Positions 26,674 to 35,346 of a stretch of DNA of 64,000 bases are shown piece after piece; position 1 is the stretch's first letter; every line of letters begins with the position of its first letter. The notes under the pieces are model-generated. The model did not search any database. It saw only the letters and a program-made list of their open reading frames with translations, and was not told the origin of the DNA. The stretch comes from Microcoleus asticus IPMA8 (GTDB taxonomy: Bacteria > Cyanobacteriota > Cyanobacteriia > Cyanobacteriales > Microcoleaceae). Where the stretch lies: the NCBI RefSeq assembly GCF_013179805.1, contig NZ_SRRZ01000003.1:42046-106045 (forward strand), written 5' to 3'. A program made the position numbers and the translations under genes.

Positions 26674-28908
26674 ATGAGCGAGTTTACACAAGGGCTGGAT
26701 AAAATGCAGCCTGCAGAACAGAGACACTATTTAGGAATCTTGCCAAGTCAGCTAGCAGCGACTTCAGACTCCGAGAAATTATACAGCTTACTAACAGATT
26801 ACAATTTTATTGAAGCCAAGCTGTCAGCATCCGGAGTACAGGCGCTAATAGAAGATTACGATTTAGCAACAAGTCCCGATATAATTACCTCAGACCAAAA
26901 AGGCGACCAACTCCAATTAATCCAAGAAGCAATTCGTCTGTCTGCCCACATTCTAGCCAAAGACAAAACACAACTAGCCACCCAACTAATTGCCCGCTTG
27001 ATGCGCTTTGAAAGTCCAGAAATTCAAGCACTGCTAGCAGAAGCAAAACACCAAAAAAGCCCCTGGCTGCGACCGCTAACGCCCAGCTTTACTCCTCCCG
27101 GCGGGAGATTGCTGCGCACCCTCACCGGACATACAGATTGGGTACAAGCTGTAGCAATCACCCCCGACGGCAAGCGGGCAATTTCTGCGTCCTCCGACCA
27201 CGCCCTCAAAGTTTGGCACTTAGAAACAGGCGAAGAACTTTCAACCCTCGAAGGTCATCTTACCTACGTCAATGCTGTAGCTGTCACGCCCGACGGCACT
27301 AAAGTAATTTCCGGTTCTTGGGACAATACTATTAAAATTTGGGATTTAGAAACTGGACAAGAAATATTTACCTTTGCAGGCGATACTTTTGCGGTAGAAG
27401 CAGTAGCAGTAACTCCCGACGGCAAGCGAGTAATTTCTGGTTCTTGGGACGGCAGCATAAAAGTTTGGAATTTGACAACCAGGGACGTAATTTTTAACTT
27501 CAAAGGTCACAGCAGTTTTGTCCAGTCCGTAGCAGTAACTCCTGATAGCAAACGGTTGATTTCTGGGTCGGGAGACAACAGCATAAAAGTCTGGAACCTA
27601 GAAACTGGAAAAGAACTTTTTACTCTCACCGGTCATGCAGATTGGGTAAAAAGTGTAGCAGTTACTCCCGACGGCGAACAAATAATTTCCGGCAGTTACG
27701 ACGGAACTGTTCAAGTCTGGAGTTTGTCAGAAAGAAAACAACTTTTCACTTTAGGAAAACACGCCAGTTTCGTTCAAGCTGTGGCAGTCACTCCCGACGG
27801 CAAACGAGTAATTTCAGCTTCCGGCGACAAAACGCTCAAAGTTTGGAATCTGGAAACAAAACAAGAACTTTTCACTTTTACCAATCACATCGCGCCAGTG
27901 AATGCTGTGGCTGTTACCCCCGACGGCCAGCGGATAGTTTCTGGTTCCTCTGACAAAACTCTCAAAGTTTGGCACTTAGAAATAGGCAAAGAAAATTTAT
28001 CATTTGCAGGTCACAATGACTGGGTAAATGCTGTAGCAGTGACGGCGGACGGTACTAAAGCGATTTCCGGTTCAGGAGACAACAGCATTAAAGTCTGGGA
28101 CCTCAAAGACGGACAGGAAATTTTTACTATTCCCGGTCATAAAGATTGGGTAAAAGCGATCGCCATAACGGCGGATAGCAAGCGAGTAGTTTCGGGTTCC
28201 GGGGACAAAACTGTGAAAGTTTGGAATCTAGAAACCGGACACGAAATCTTTACTTTCACGGGGCATACGGACTGGGTAAATTCTGTGGCCGTGACGGCAG
28301 ACGGAACGATGGCGATTTCCGGTTCTGGAGACACAACTATTAAAGTTTGGAGTTTAGACACAGGAGAGGAACTTTTTACTTTATCAGGTCATGAGGACGG
28401 GATAAAAGCTGTGGCAGTTACTCCCGACAGCAAGCGGATTATTTCGGCTTCCGGCGACAAAACTCTGAAAGTTTGGAGTTTGGGGAAAGAAAAGAATATT
28501 TTGGCAAATGTCTGGAATTTAGCCGTCAAACATCTACTTTTTACCCTCAAAGGTCATGAGAGTTTCGTGAATGCTGTGGCAGTTACCACCGATGGCAAAT
28601 GGGCGATTTCGGGCGGGCGAGAAAACAATCTTAAAGTTTGGGATTTGTCAAGTAGAAAAGAAGTTTTTACTTTGGTAGGTCATGACGATTCGATAACATC
28701 TGTAGCGAGTGTGGGAAATAGGGCGATTTCTGTTTCGGATGACAATACTCTCAAAGTTTGGGATTTGTTAAGTCGAAAAGTAGTTGCTAGTTTCAGGGGA
28801 GATAGTGCTTTGAAAGCTTGTGCTATTGCACCGGATGGAGTGACAATTGTGGCGGCGGAAGCTTCAGGACAGGTGCATTTTTTGAGGTTAGAAGAGGGGC
28901 AAAAATAA
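26674..28908 (+). CDS. WD40 repeat protein with 14 repeats
   Basis: 744 residues. The ~145-residue N-terminal region is helical (LDKMQPAEQRHYLGILPSQL) and resembles the spacer that precedes WD40 domains in APAF-1/NACHT-like cyanobacterial proteins. From about residue 148 there are 14 WD40 repeats of ~42 residues, with the pattern GH..WV.AVAVTPDGKR.ISGS.D..IKVW.LETG. This is enough for two seven-bladed propellers. The last blade is degenerate (SGQVHFLRLEEG). There is no catalytic domain, signal peptide or membrane segment, so it is a cytoplasmic binding scaffold with unknown partners. The near-identical repeats imply recent internal duplication or homogenisation. Confidence 0.9.
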   Translation: MSEFTQGLDKMQPAEQRHYLGILPSQLAATSDSEKLYSLLTDYNFIEAKLSASGVQALIEDYDLATSPDIITSDQKGDQLQLIQEAIRLSAHILAKDKTQLATQLIARLMRFESPEIQALLAEAKHQKSPWLRPLTPSFTPPGGRLLRTLTGHTDWVQAVAITPDGKRAISASSDHALKVWHLETGEELSTLEGHLTYVNAVAVTPDGTKVISGSWDNTIKIWDLETGQEIFTFAGDTFAVEAVAVTPDGKRVISGSWDGSIKVWNLTTRDVIFNFKGHSSFVQSVAVTPDSKRLISGSGDNSIKVWNLETGKELFTLTGHADWVKSVAVTPDGEQIISGSYDGTVQVWSLSERKQLFTLGKHASFVQAVAVTPDGKRVISASGDKTLKVWNLETKQELFTFTNHIAPVNAVAVTPDGQRIVSGSSDKTLKVWHLEIGKENLSFAGHNDWVNAVAVTADGTKAISGSGDNSIKVWDLKDGQEIFTIPGHKDWVKAIAITADSKRVVSGSGDKTVKVWNLETGHEIFTFTGHTDWVNSVAVTADGTMAISGSGDTTIKVWSLDTGEELFTLSGHEDGIKAVAVTPDSKRIISASGDKTLKVWSLGKEKNILANVWNLAVKHLLFTLKGHESFVNAVAVTTDGKWAISGGRENNLKVWDLSSRKEVFTLVGHDDSITSVASVGNRAISVSDDNTLKVWDLLSRKVVASFRGDSALKACAIAPDGVTIVAAEASGQVHFLRLEEGQK

Positions 28909-28913
28909 CCTAC

Positions 28914-28945
28914 GTGTAGGGACACGGCATTGCCGCGTCCTTACA
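28914..28945 (+). repeat. GTAGGGACACGGCATTGCCG palindromic repeat
   Basis: TAGGGACACGGCATTGCCGCGTCC follows the WD40 gene stop. A related copy occurs at about 63861-63883 (AGGGACACGCCATTGCCGTGTCC). It is an intergenic dispersed repeat typical of filamentous cyanobacteria. Confidence 0.6.
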
Positions 28946-29043
28946 AATATAATGTGAAATTAACGGGGTTTGATATTAATTATGAGAATGCGCAGTCCGC
29001 ACCTTACTTAATGGAGCCCGATCGCTCTTTCCCCCTGTCTAGT

Positions 29044-29718
29044 TTACAATTGTTCCGGGTCAATGCCCATCGATCGCAGTCTTTCTGCCAGGACAGCAGC
29101 CCGCTGTTCGGCTTGTTCTGCCCGCTGTTCGGCTTGTTCTAAGCTGCGAGAAACCTCCTCATAACTTGTAAACGGTTCGCCGTCAGGGCGATAAATTTGC
29201 AACTCTTCACCCGACAAATCAAAGCGAATTCCGAGTCGGGGACTGACCCAATTTTCGATCGCATCAATTACGTCAAAACGCCCCTGTGAACGAATCCAAC
29301 CGCTGAAATCGTTGCGTTCCGGGTCGTACAGGTAATATTCCTCTACCCCGTGGCGATCGTAAAATACCTGTTTTTTATTCATTTCTGTTAGCCTGTTATC
29401 GGCAGAAAGAATTTCAAACATTACTTGCGGCGCGATATTTTCTTCTTCCCACTGCTTGTAAGAACCCCTATCTCCTTGCGGTCTGCCGAAGACTACCATC
29501 ACATCCGGGCCGACGCGAATCTTGTTATCTCCTTCGACGGGATACCACAGCAAATCGCCCGCGACAAATACATTCGGGTCATCCGCAAATAGCCACGCTA
29601 AATTTTGTTGGATGATGAGTATCCAGCGAAATTGTTTGGTATTGTCAGACATTGGTTGGCCGTCGCTGTCGGGGTAAATAACATCAGGTTTTTGAGGAGA
29701 CTTGAGTTGAGTTACCAT
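29044..29718 (-). CDS. Uma2 family (DUF820) PD-(D/E)XK nuclease-like protein
   Basis: 224 residues with the Uma2/DUF820 layout: DLLWYPVEGDNKIRVGPDVMVVF with the conserved Asp, then PQVMFEILSADNR with Glu, and YDRHGVEEYYLYDPE. Cyanobacterial genomes carry tens of these predicted restriction-endonuclease-fold proteins; their biological role is not settled. The C-terminal tail contains tandem EQAEQRA heptads, i.e. a short coiled coil, also common in this family. It converges on the WD40 gene. Confidence 0.85.
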   Translation of the reverse strand: MVTQLKSPQKPDVIYPDSDGQPMSDNTKQFRWILIIQQNLAWLFADDPNVFVAGDLLWYPVEGDNKIRVGPDVMVVFGRPQGDRGSYKQWEEENIAPQVMFEILSADNRLTEMNKKQVFYDRHGVEEYYLYDPERNDFSGWIRSQGRFDVIDAIENWVSPRLGIRFDLSGEELQIYRPDGEPFTSYEEVSRSLEQAEQRAEQAEQRAAVLAERLRSMGIDPEQL

Positions 29719-29936
29719 AACTGTTGCCCGGCGTGAATAACTGTTGAATTTAATTTTAGCTTGTGGGAAGGGTGAGAAGTGCGATGCCCTGCGGGATAGC
29801 TACGCCGCGCTTACTTTCTCAATACAATAACCTATTCATCTTTCTCTCTCATCTCTTCCTCTGCGCCCTCTGCGGTTAATTAAAAAACATCTCACTCAGC
29901 ATCGAAAATAGGGCGGACACCGCCCGCCCTACAAAA

Positions 29937-31346
29937 CTACTTCCTCAGCAACTTAACCCCGCGAATCGAATAATCCAAAAGCTCAATTGGGTGCATCAAA
30001 GTAACTTCCTTTCCCTGCAACTCCAAATGCTTCTTAATTTGCAAAGAACAACCCGGATTAGAAGAAGCAATCAACTCCGCACCAGTATTCAGCAAATTCT
30101 CCACCTTTTGCACTCCCAATTCATCAGCAACCTCCGGCTGAAGCATATTGTAAACCCCCGCACTCCCACAGCACAAAGCCGCATCCACAGGCTCTTTTAA
30201 CTTCACCCCGGGAATTTGTTGCAGCAACTGACGCGGCTGCAAACTAATCTTTTGCCCGTGCAACAAATGACAAGCATCCTGATACACAATTGTCAAATCT
30301 CCCTCAATCAAAGGATTGAGTTTTGCCGTAATTCCCGCACTTGCCAAAAACTCTTGCACGTCCTTAACATTAGCAGCAAATTTCTCAGCTTTCTCCCGAT
30401 AATCCGGGTCATCTGCTAAAATGTGACCGTATTCTTTCAAAGTGTGGCCGCACCCAGCAGCGTTGATAATCACCACATCAACGCCAGTATTTTCAAAGCT
30501 ATCAATCATTTGTCTCGCCAAAGATTTCGCCTGTTCCGCTTGCCCTTGGTGTTCCGGCAAAGCAGCACAGCATCCCTGACTTTTCGGAATTACAACCTCG
30601 CAACCGTTAGCCGTCAAAACTCGCACCGTAGCTTCATTAACTGGCGAAAATAACAGCCGCTGCACGCAGCCTAAAATCACGCCGACTCGATAGCGTTTTT
30701 CGCCTTGTGCCGGAATTACCTCTGGCAAATTATCCCGGAAAGAATCAACAGTTACCTTCGGCAAAATTGATTCCATCGCGGCCAAGCGGGGAAATACTTT
30801 TTTCAGCAAACCTGTTTTGCGGACAAGTTTTGGCAGTCCTAATTTTTGATAAATAAACAGCGGTACAAGCAAAGGCCGCAATCTGTGAGGATAAGGGAAG
30901 AGATTAAAAATCAGAGTGCGAATTACATTATCTGAAAAAGTGCGTTCCTGATTTCTAGTAACTTGGTGGCGAGTTGCAGAAATTAATTTGTCGTATTGAA
31001 CTCCAGACGGACAAGCTGTAACGCAGGCTAAACAGCCCAAACAAGTATCGAAATGCTGCGAGGTTGCTTCATTTAATGGTGCGTCGCCTTCGTTGATTGC
31101 ATCCATTAAATAAATGCGGCCTCTGGGGGAATCCATTTCTTTGCCGAGTACCCGATAACTCGGACAAGTTGATAAGCAAAATCCGCAGTGCACGCAAGTA
31201 TCGATTAATTTCGGGTCGGGCGGATTCTTGGGGTCGAAACCCGGGATTTCGAGGGTTTGTAAGTGGGGATTTTGTGTTAGAAAATTGCTTTCTTTGGCTG
31301 GTTTTAACTCGTCGCTGGGAACGGGAGATTTTTCTGAAGTTTGCAT
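29937..31346 (-). CDS. glcF: Glycolate dehydrogenase iron-sulfur subunit
   Basis: 469 residues. Two 4Fe-4S ferredoxin motifs are CVHCGFCLSTCP (51-62) and CLGCLACVTACP (102-113). They are followed by two cysteine-rich CCG domains (SQGCCAALPEHQG and ALCCGSAGVYN). This is the GlcF layout. With GlcD and GlcE it oxidises glycolate to glyoxylate in photorespiration without making hydrogen peroxide. glcE lies upstream on the same strand, so the two may form one operon despite the 348-base spacer. A pyrimidine-rich repeat (on the coding strand) runs to within about 4 bases of the ATG, leaving no Shine-Dalgarno sequence. Confidence 0.93.
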   Translation of the reverse strand: MQTSEKSPVPSDELKPAKESNFLTQNPHLQTLEIPGFDPKNPPDPKLIDTCVHCGFCLSTCPSYRVLGKEMDSPRGRIYLMDAINEGDAPLNEATSQHFDTCLGCLACVTACPSGVQYDKLISATRHQVTRNQERTFSDNVIRTLIFNLFPYPHRLRPLLVPLFIYQKLGLPKLVRKTGLLKKVFPRLAAMESILPKVTVDSFRDNLPEVIPAQGEKRYRVGVILGCVQRLLFSPVNEATVRVLTANGCEVVIPKSQGCCAALPEHQGQAEQAKSLARQMIDSFENTGVDVVIINAAGCGHTLKEYGHILADDPDYREKAEKFAANVKDVQEFLASAGITAKLNPLIEGDLTIVYQDACHLLHGQKISLQPRQLLQQIPGVKLKEPVDAALCCGSAGVYNMLQPEVADELGVQKVENLLNTGAELIASSNPGCSLQIKKHLELQGKEVTLMHPIELLDYSIRGVKLLRK

Positions 31347-31348
31347 AT

Positions 31349-31479
31349 AAGGAAGAAGGAAGAAGGAAGAGGGAAGAAGGAAGAAGGAAGAAGGAAGGAG
31401 GAAGAGGGAAGAAGGAAGGAGGAAGAGGGAAGAAGGAAGGAGGAAGAGGGAAGAAGGAAGAAGGAAGAAGAAAAAAAAT
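31349..31479 (+). repeat. Purine-rich GGAAGAA microsatellite in the glcE-glcF spacer
   Basis: An uninterrupted AG-only tract of ~120 bases built from GGAAGAA heptamers. It includes three 21-bp units GGAAGGAGGAAGAGGGAAGAA at 31393, 31414 and 31435. It gives open, low-complexity frames on the plus strand (KKEEGRR-type) that are not genes. Confidence 0.9.
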
Positions 31480-31694
31480 TTAGTTATCTAGGAGAGAAGT
31501 CAGAAGCAATCGACCGCATGGATAAAGTGCAATTAAGAATGTCCTAAACGTCCCAACCAAAACTTCTCTTTTTTTCTCTTCCTTTGCGGGCTAGCGCTAA
31601 CGCGCCTTCGCGGTTCGTTAAAAAACAAATTTGGTTCACCAATAATTCAGACGAGGAATAAAAAAAAACTGAAGTCCTGACTACAAACTTTAAA

Positions 31695-33011
31695 CTAAAT
31701 ACCACTTATAAAACGATGGGGACTCAAAATATTTTCCGGGTCAAACTGCTGTTTAATCCGGCGCATTAAATCGATCGCACTTCCAGTATAGCCCCAAACA
31801 TCTAACTGTTGCTTGATGTCGGCCGGCGCTGCTAAAACAGTCAGAAAACCGCCTTTCGCTTCGCACCCTCTGCGTACCTGCAACAGCGTTTCAGCCGTCG
31901 CATTCTCAAACCGCAAAACCCCCAAACCGCTGCCTGCATGAATCCAAGCGTCCTGTACCGGCAATTCGTTAATTGCCGTTACAGCTTCCGACGGTCTGAT
32001 TCCTATTTTGCAAATAATTGCCGACTTTGTGCCAGAATTCCACATTGTTTCTGGCAATCTTTGCCATAACTGATGCTCATCATTTTCGCAGCAGCTACTG
32101 CCTTGCAAACCCAACTTTTCGCCAACTTCCAGCAAGCGGGCTGATTGTTGTTTAACGCTTTCTGCGATACTTTGAAATCTGACGATTAATCCCGTGCCCT
32201 TTCCTAAGCCTAATTTTGCGACTAATTCAGGTGACAGCAAATCAACGGCTGTTGGTGTCAAAGCAGAGGATAATAAGATTTGAGCCGTTTGAGACAAGGC
32301 ATTAATTTGCCCTGTCAGCACTACGGTTCCCGAGGACTCAGGCAGCGGATAAACTCGGAAAGTTACTTGACTGATGACGCCCAAGGTGCCGTAAGCACCA
32401 GTAAACAGTTTCATCAAGTCGTAACCGGCGACATTTTTAACAACTCGACCTCCGGCTACGGCAATTTTACCGTCCGATCGCACAAAGGTTATTCCCAACA
32501 GCAAATCGCGAACCCCCCGATAGCGATGCCGCAAGGAACCCGCATCAGCAGTAGCGACAATGCCGCCCAAAGTTGCCTGTTGCGGATACGCCGGATCGAT
32601 CGGCAAAAATTGACCTGCTGCGGCTAAAATTTGCTGCAAATCGGCAAACTTCATCCCCGCTTCCGCAGTCACGGTTAAATCGCCCACAGCGTGTTCTACA
32701 AGCCGATTGAGGCGCGAAGTGCTGACGGCAATATTAACTCCCTTAACTAAACCGCCCCAATCAAGTTTGCTGCCACTGCCACAAGGCAAGACTGCACAGC
32801 GATTTTGCCCAGCCCAAGCAATGACAGCCGCCAGTTCTTCCTGAGTATTCGGGTAAACGGTACAATCTATTTTCGTGCCCGGGGCAACTGCTTTTTCTAC
32901 CCGTTCTTGCCAAAATACCTCTGTGTACTGCGGCAGACTGATTCCAGCAGTGCCGACAATACTTTCTAATTCTTGTGTGCTAACGTAATTTTCGGTAGAA
33001 AAAGATTTCAT
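31695..33011 (-). CDS. glcE: Glycolate dehydrogenase FAD-binding subunit, GlcE-like
   Basis: 438 residues of the FAD-binding-4 (PCMH-type) family. CAVLPCGSGSKLDWGG, LTVTAEAGMKFADLQQ and GGRVVKNVAGYDLMKLFTGAYGTLG are typical GlcE/GlcD stretches. Size and ending (AIDLMRRIKQQFDPENILSPHRF) agree with GlcE, the smaller FAD subunit, rather than GlcD. The start at 33011 (MKSFSTENYV) is preferred; the frame extends 18 codons upstream with atypical hydrophobic residues. glcF follows on the same strand. glcD is not in the window. It is divergent from the KaiC-like gene, 85 bases apart. Confidence 0.88.
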   Translation of the reverse strand: MKSFSTENYVSTQELESIVGTAGISLPQYTEVFWQERVEKAVAPGTKIDCTVYPNTQEELAAVIAWAGQNRCAVLPCGSGSKLDWGGLVKGVNIAVSTSRLNRLVEHAVGDLTVTAEAGMKFADLQQILAAAGQFLPIDPAYPQQATLGGIVATADAGSLRHRYRGVRDLLLGITFVRSDGKIAVAGGRVVKNVAGYDLMKLFTGAYGTLGVISQVTFRVYPLPESSGTVVLTGQINALSQTAQILLSSALTPTAVDLLSPELVAKLGLGKGTGLIVRFQSIAESVKQQSARLLEVGEKLGLQGSSCCENDEHQLWQRLPETMWNSGTKSAIICKIGIRPSEAVTAINELPVQDAWIHAGSGLGVLRFENATAETLLQVRRGCEAKGGFLTVLAAPADIKQQLDVWGYTGSAIDLMRRIKQQFDPENILSPHRFISGI

Positions 33012-33096
33012 GAAGGTTATCAGACGCCCGGTAAAAAAAATCATCAAAACACTGCGTAAAACCATTAAATATTAATACGGGCCCGATATTCAAAAC

Positions 33097-34572
33097 ATGA
33101 AAAAACAAATGTCTCAAAACCGACTTTCTCTGGGAATTACCGGTCTCAACGAAGTGATTGGCGGCGGCCTGATTCCTCAACGCTCTTATCTGGTGCGCGG
33201 CGGGCCGGGTACTGGCAAGACTACACTTGGCTTTCACTTTTTGGCAGCAGGTGTGGCTCTGGGAGAAACGCCCCTGTTTATTACTTTAGGAGAACCGGAA
33301 GCGCAATTGCGCGCCAATGCCGCAACTCTCGGTTTTGATATGGAAGCGATGGCGTTCCTCGATTTGAGCCCATCCTCAGAATTTTTTACAGAAGTTCAGA
33401 CTTATGACATTTTCTCCCCCTCCGAGGTTGAGCGAGAACCGACTACACAAAAGATTATCGAGCGAGTCGAAGCTGTCAAGCCGCAACGGGTGTTTTTGGA
33501 CGCGATCACTCAATTTCGCTACTTAGCTGCGGATGAGTTTCAGTTTCGCAAGCAAGTTCTGTCTTTTCTGCGGTTTTTGGTGGAAGGGGGGGCGACGGTG
33601 GTGTTCACCTCCGAAGGCACATCAACAGCTCCCGATGACGATTTGCAATTCATCAGCGACGGAGTAATTTATTTGGAACTGCGCCCTGAAGGACGCACCC
33701 TGACTGTCACCAAGCTGCGAGGCTCCAACTTCCGCAGCGGCCGCCATTCGCTGCGCCTAACTGAGGCTGGTATGGAGGTATTTCCGCGACTGCTTCCGGA
33801 CAACTTTCAACAGGATTTTGTTGCTGAAGCGATTTCTGCTGGGGTTCCAGAAATCGACGAACTACTGCACGGGGGAGTGGAACGGGGGACTGTGACGGTG
33901 ATTAGCGGGCCTAGCGGCGTGGGTAAAACGACGGTGGGGATTCAGTTTATGAAGGAAGCCGCAGGAAGGGGGGAGCGATCGGTAGTTTACATTTTTGAGG
34001 AGTCAACTTCTACTCTGCTGCAGCGCTGCGAATCAATTAACATCCCGGTTGGGGCGATGATTGGGCAAGGAAGTCTTTCCGTGATACCTGTGGAACCTTT
34101 GCTGTACTCGCCGGATCAGTTTGCCTGTATGGTACGCCAGGAGGTGGAGCAGGAAAAGACGCGGATTGTGATGATTGACAGTATTTCTGGCTATCAGCTT
34201 TCGATGCAGGGGCAAGATTTGGTGAACAATTTGCACGCTTTGTGCAAGTATCTCAAGAATATGGGAGTCACCGTTATCTTGATTAATGAGGTAGAAGTCC
34301 TGAGCGGAGATTTTCGGCTGACCGAGATCGGGATTAGCTATTTGGCGGATAATCTTCTGTTTATACGTTATCTGGAACGCCAACTGCATAATAGGACAGA
34401 AATCCGCAAGGCGATCGGAGTAATTAAAAAACGAGTCAGCAATTTCGAGAGAACTTTGCGAGAAATCGAGATTACTCGCTACGGCATCAAAGTCAGCAAA
34501 CCGATACGGGGGCTGCGCGGCATTTTGAGTTCGGCGCCGGTGTGGATTGAGGATGAACCGGATGAAGATTGA
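33097..34572 (+). CDS. KaiC-like double RecA-domain ATPase
   Basis: 491 residues with two RecA/KaiC domains. Walker A motifs are GGPGTGKTT (35-43) and GPSGVGKTT (271-279). The catalytic glutamates EE are complete in the second domain (E301-E302) and reduced to GE in the first. At the KaiC autophosphorylation site the residues are S414-Y415, where clock KaiC has S431-T432; T409 matches T426. The tail ends soon after (VWIEDEPDED), so the KaiA-binding C-terminal peptide of clock KaiC is missing. This is a KaiC paralogue, not the core clock gene. A response regulator and a histidine kinase gene follow ~400 bases downstream. Confidence 0.9.
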   Translation: MKKQMSQNRLSLGITGLNEVIGGGLIPQRSYLVRGGPGTGKTTLGFHFLAAGVALGETPLFITLGEPEAQLRANAATLGFDMEAMAFLDLSPSSEFFTEVQTYDIFSPSEVEREPTTQKIIERVEAVKPQRVFLDAITQFRYLAADEFQFRKQVLSFLRFLVEGGATVVFTSEGTSTAPDDDLQFISDGVIYLELRPEGRTLTVTKLRGSNFRSGRHSLRLTEAGMEVFPRLLPDNFQQDFVAEAISAGVPEIDELLHGGVERGTVTVISGPSGVGKTTVGIQFMKEAAGRGERSVVYIFEESTSTLLQRCESINIPVGAMIGQGSLSVIPVEPLLYSPDQFACMVRQEVEQEKTRIVMIDSISGYQLSMQGQDLVNNLHALCKYLKNMGVTVILINEVEVLSGDFRLTEIGISYLADNLLFIRYLERQLHNRTEIRKAIGVIKKRVSNFERTLREIEITRYGIKVSKPIRGLRGILSSAPVWIEDEPDED

Positions 34573-34974
34573 ATCGGGGCTTGTCGTGCTGTTTTTGGGC
34601 AATTGGAGCTAATTTTGCAGTCGTGAATCAAATTAGTAGGGTGCGCACCGCGCACCTCACCACTAGCCTCTGTCCTGCAAAACTTAAATATATTGGTAAA
34701 TTTGTGTATTTTTCGACTTTTATCGTAGTGTAGTTTTCAATTCTATGAAATACAGTAGGGGCAAAGGGCACGCGGCCGTGTTTTTTACCCCTACTGTATT
34801 TCACTCAACTGAGAACCGATGTAATCCCTCGCCGAAAAGTAAGCTAATACCAGATAAAAAAAACTCCAACTTTATGCACGATCCCAACCCATATATAATC
34901 CGTCATTTCCTATTCTTCAATTCTTTAATCTAAAATCTAAAATAGTAGAAGCCGTATTGAAAGGAAGCTGATAG
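34573..34974. other. Gap between KaiC-like gene and response regulator with inverted repeats
   Basis: No gene was found. It contains TAGGGTGCGCACCGCGCACCTCA at about 34637-34659. A perfect 16-bp inverted repeat, TGAAATACAGTAGGGG, has arms at 34746-34761 and 34788-34803. An AAAATCT array is at 34926-34944. The size suggests a separate promoter for the downstream two-gene operon. Confidence 0.6.
34746..34803. repeat. 58-bp inverted-repeat element
   Basis: Perfect 16-bp arms around a 26-base centre rich in GC and ending TTTTTTA. It is similar in style to the MITE-like element at 37.6 kb but different in sequence. Confidence 0.65.
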
Positions 34975-35346
34975 ATGACTGAAAACTCAATAATTTTAGC
35001 GGTTGACCGCAATCACCGAAACTTGGAACTATTAGCAAAATTTCTCAATAAAGAAGGATACCAGATGATTGCAGCTTATAGTTTTGAAGAGGTTGTACAA
35101 GCTATCAGTCAGCCTGCTAGGATCGGAATGGCTTTAGTAGATATTTCTGGTTTCGACCGCCGGATTTGGGACTGCTGCGAACACCTGCGAAATCACCAAA
35201 TCCCTTTTCTGATACTCTCGCCCAAACAAAGCGCTGCCATTCAGCACGAAAGCCTCTGCCACGGTGCTCGGAATATGTTAGTAAAACCTTTGATCGTTAG
35301 AGATTTGCTGGGAATTGTTCACGGCTTGCTAGGAGAACTTGCGTGA
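34975..35346 (+). CDS. Single-domain response regulator
   Basis: 123 residues forming one receiver (CheY-like) domain. The phosphoacceptor is D56 in ALVDISG, and the conserved lysine is in NMLVKPL. The acidic pocket is thin: D11 is followed by Arg where two acids are usual. A good AGGAAG ribosome binding site precedes the ATG. There is no output domain, so it probably relays or sequesters phosphate. Its stop overlaps the GTG start of the histidine kinase by three bases (GTGA), so the two are co-translated and very likely partners. Confidence 0.88.
   Translation: MTENSIILAVDRNHRNLELLAKFLNKEGYQMIAAYSFEEVVQAISQPARIGMALVDISGFDRRIWDCCEHLRNHQIPFLILSPKQSAAIQHESLCHGARNMLVKPLIVRDLLGIVHGLLGELA

Noticed and set aside
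31349..31479. Possible CRISPR array
   Set aside because: Units are 7 and 21 bases with no unique spacers; a simple microsatellite. No cas gene in the window.
31341..31547. KKEEGRR-type open frame
   Set aside because: Produced by the AG-only microsatellite; no stop codon can form in it, so openness is meaningless.
33097..34572. Core clock gene kaiC
   Set aside because: No kaiA/kaiB neighbours, phosphosite is S-Y, the C-terminal KaiA-binding peptide is missing, and length is 491 rather than 519.
34033..34602. Minus-strand frame of 189 codons opposite the KaiC-like gene
   Set aside because: Rich in His/Asn/Pro with no motif; a reverse shadow of a clearly real gene.
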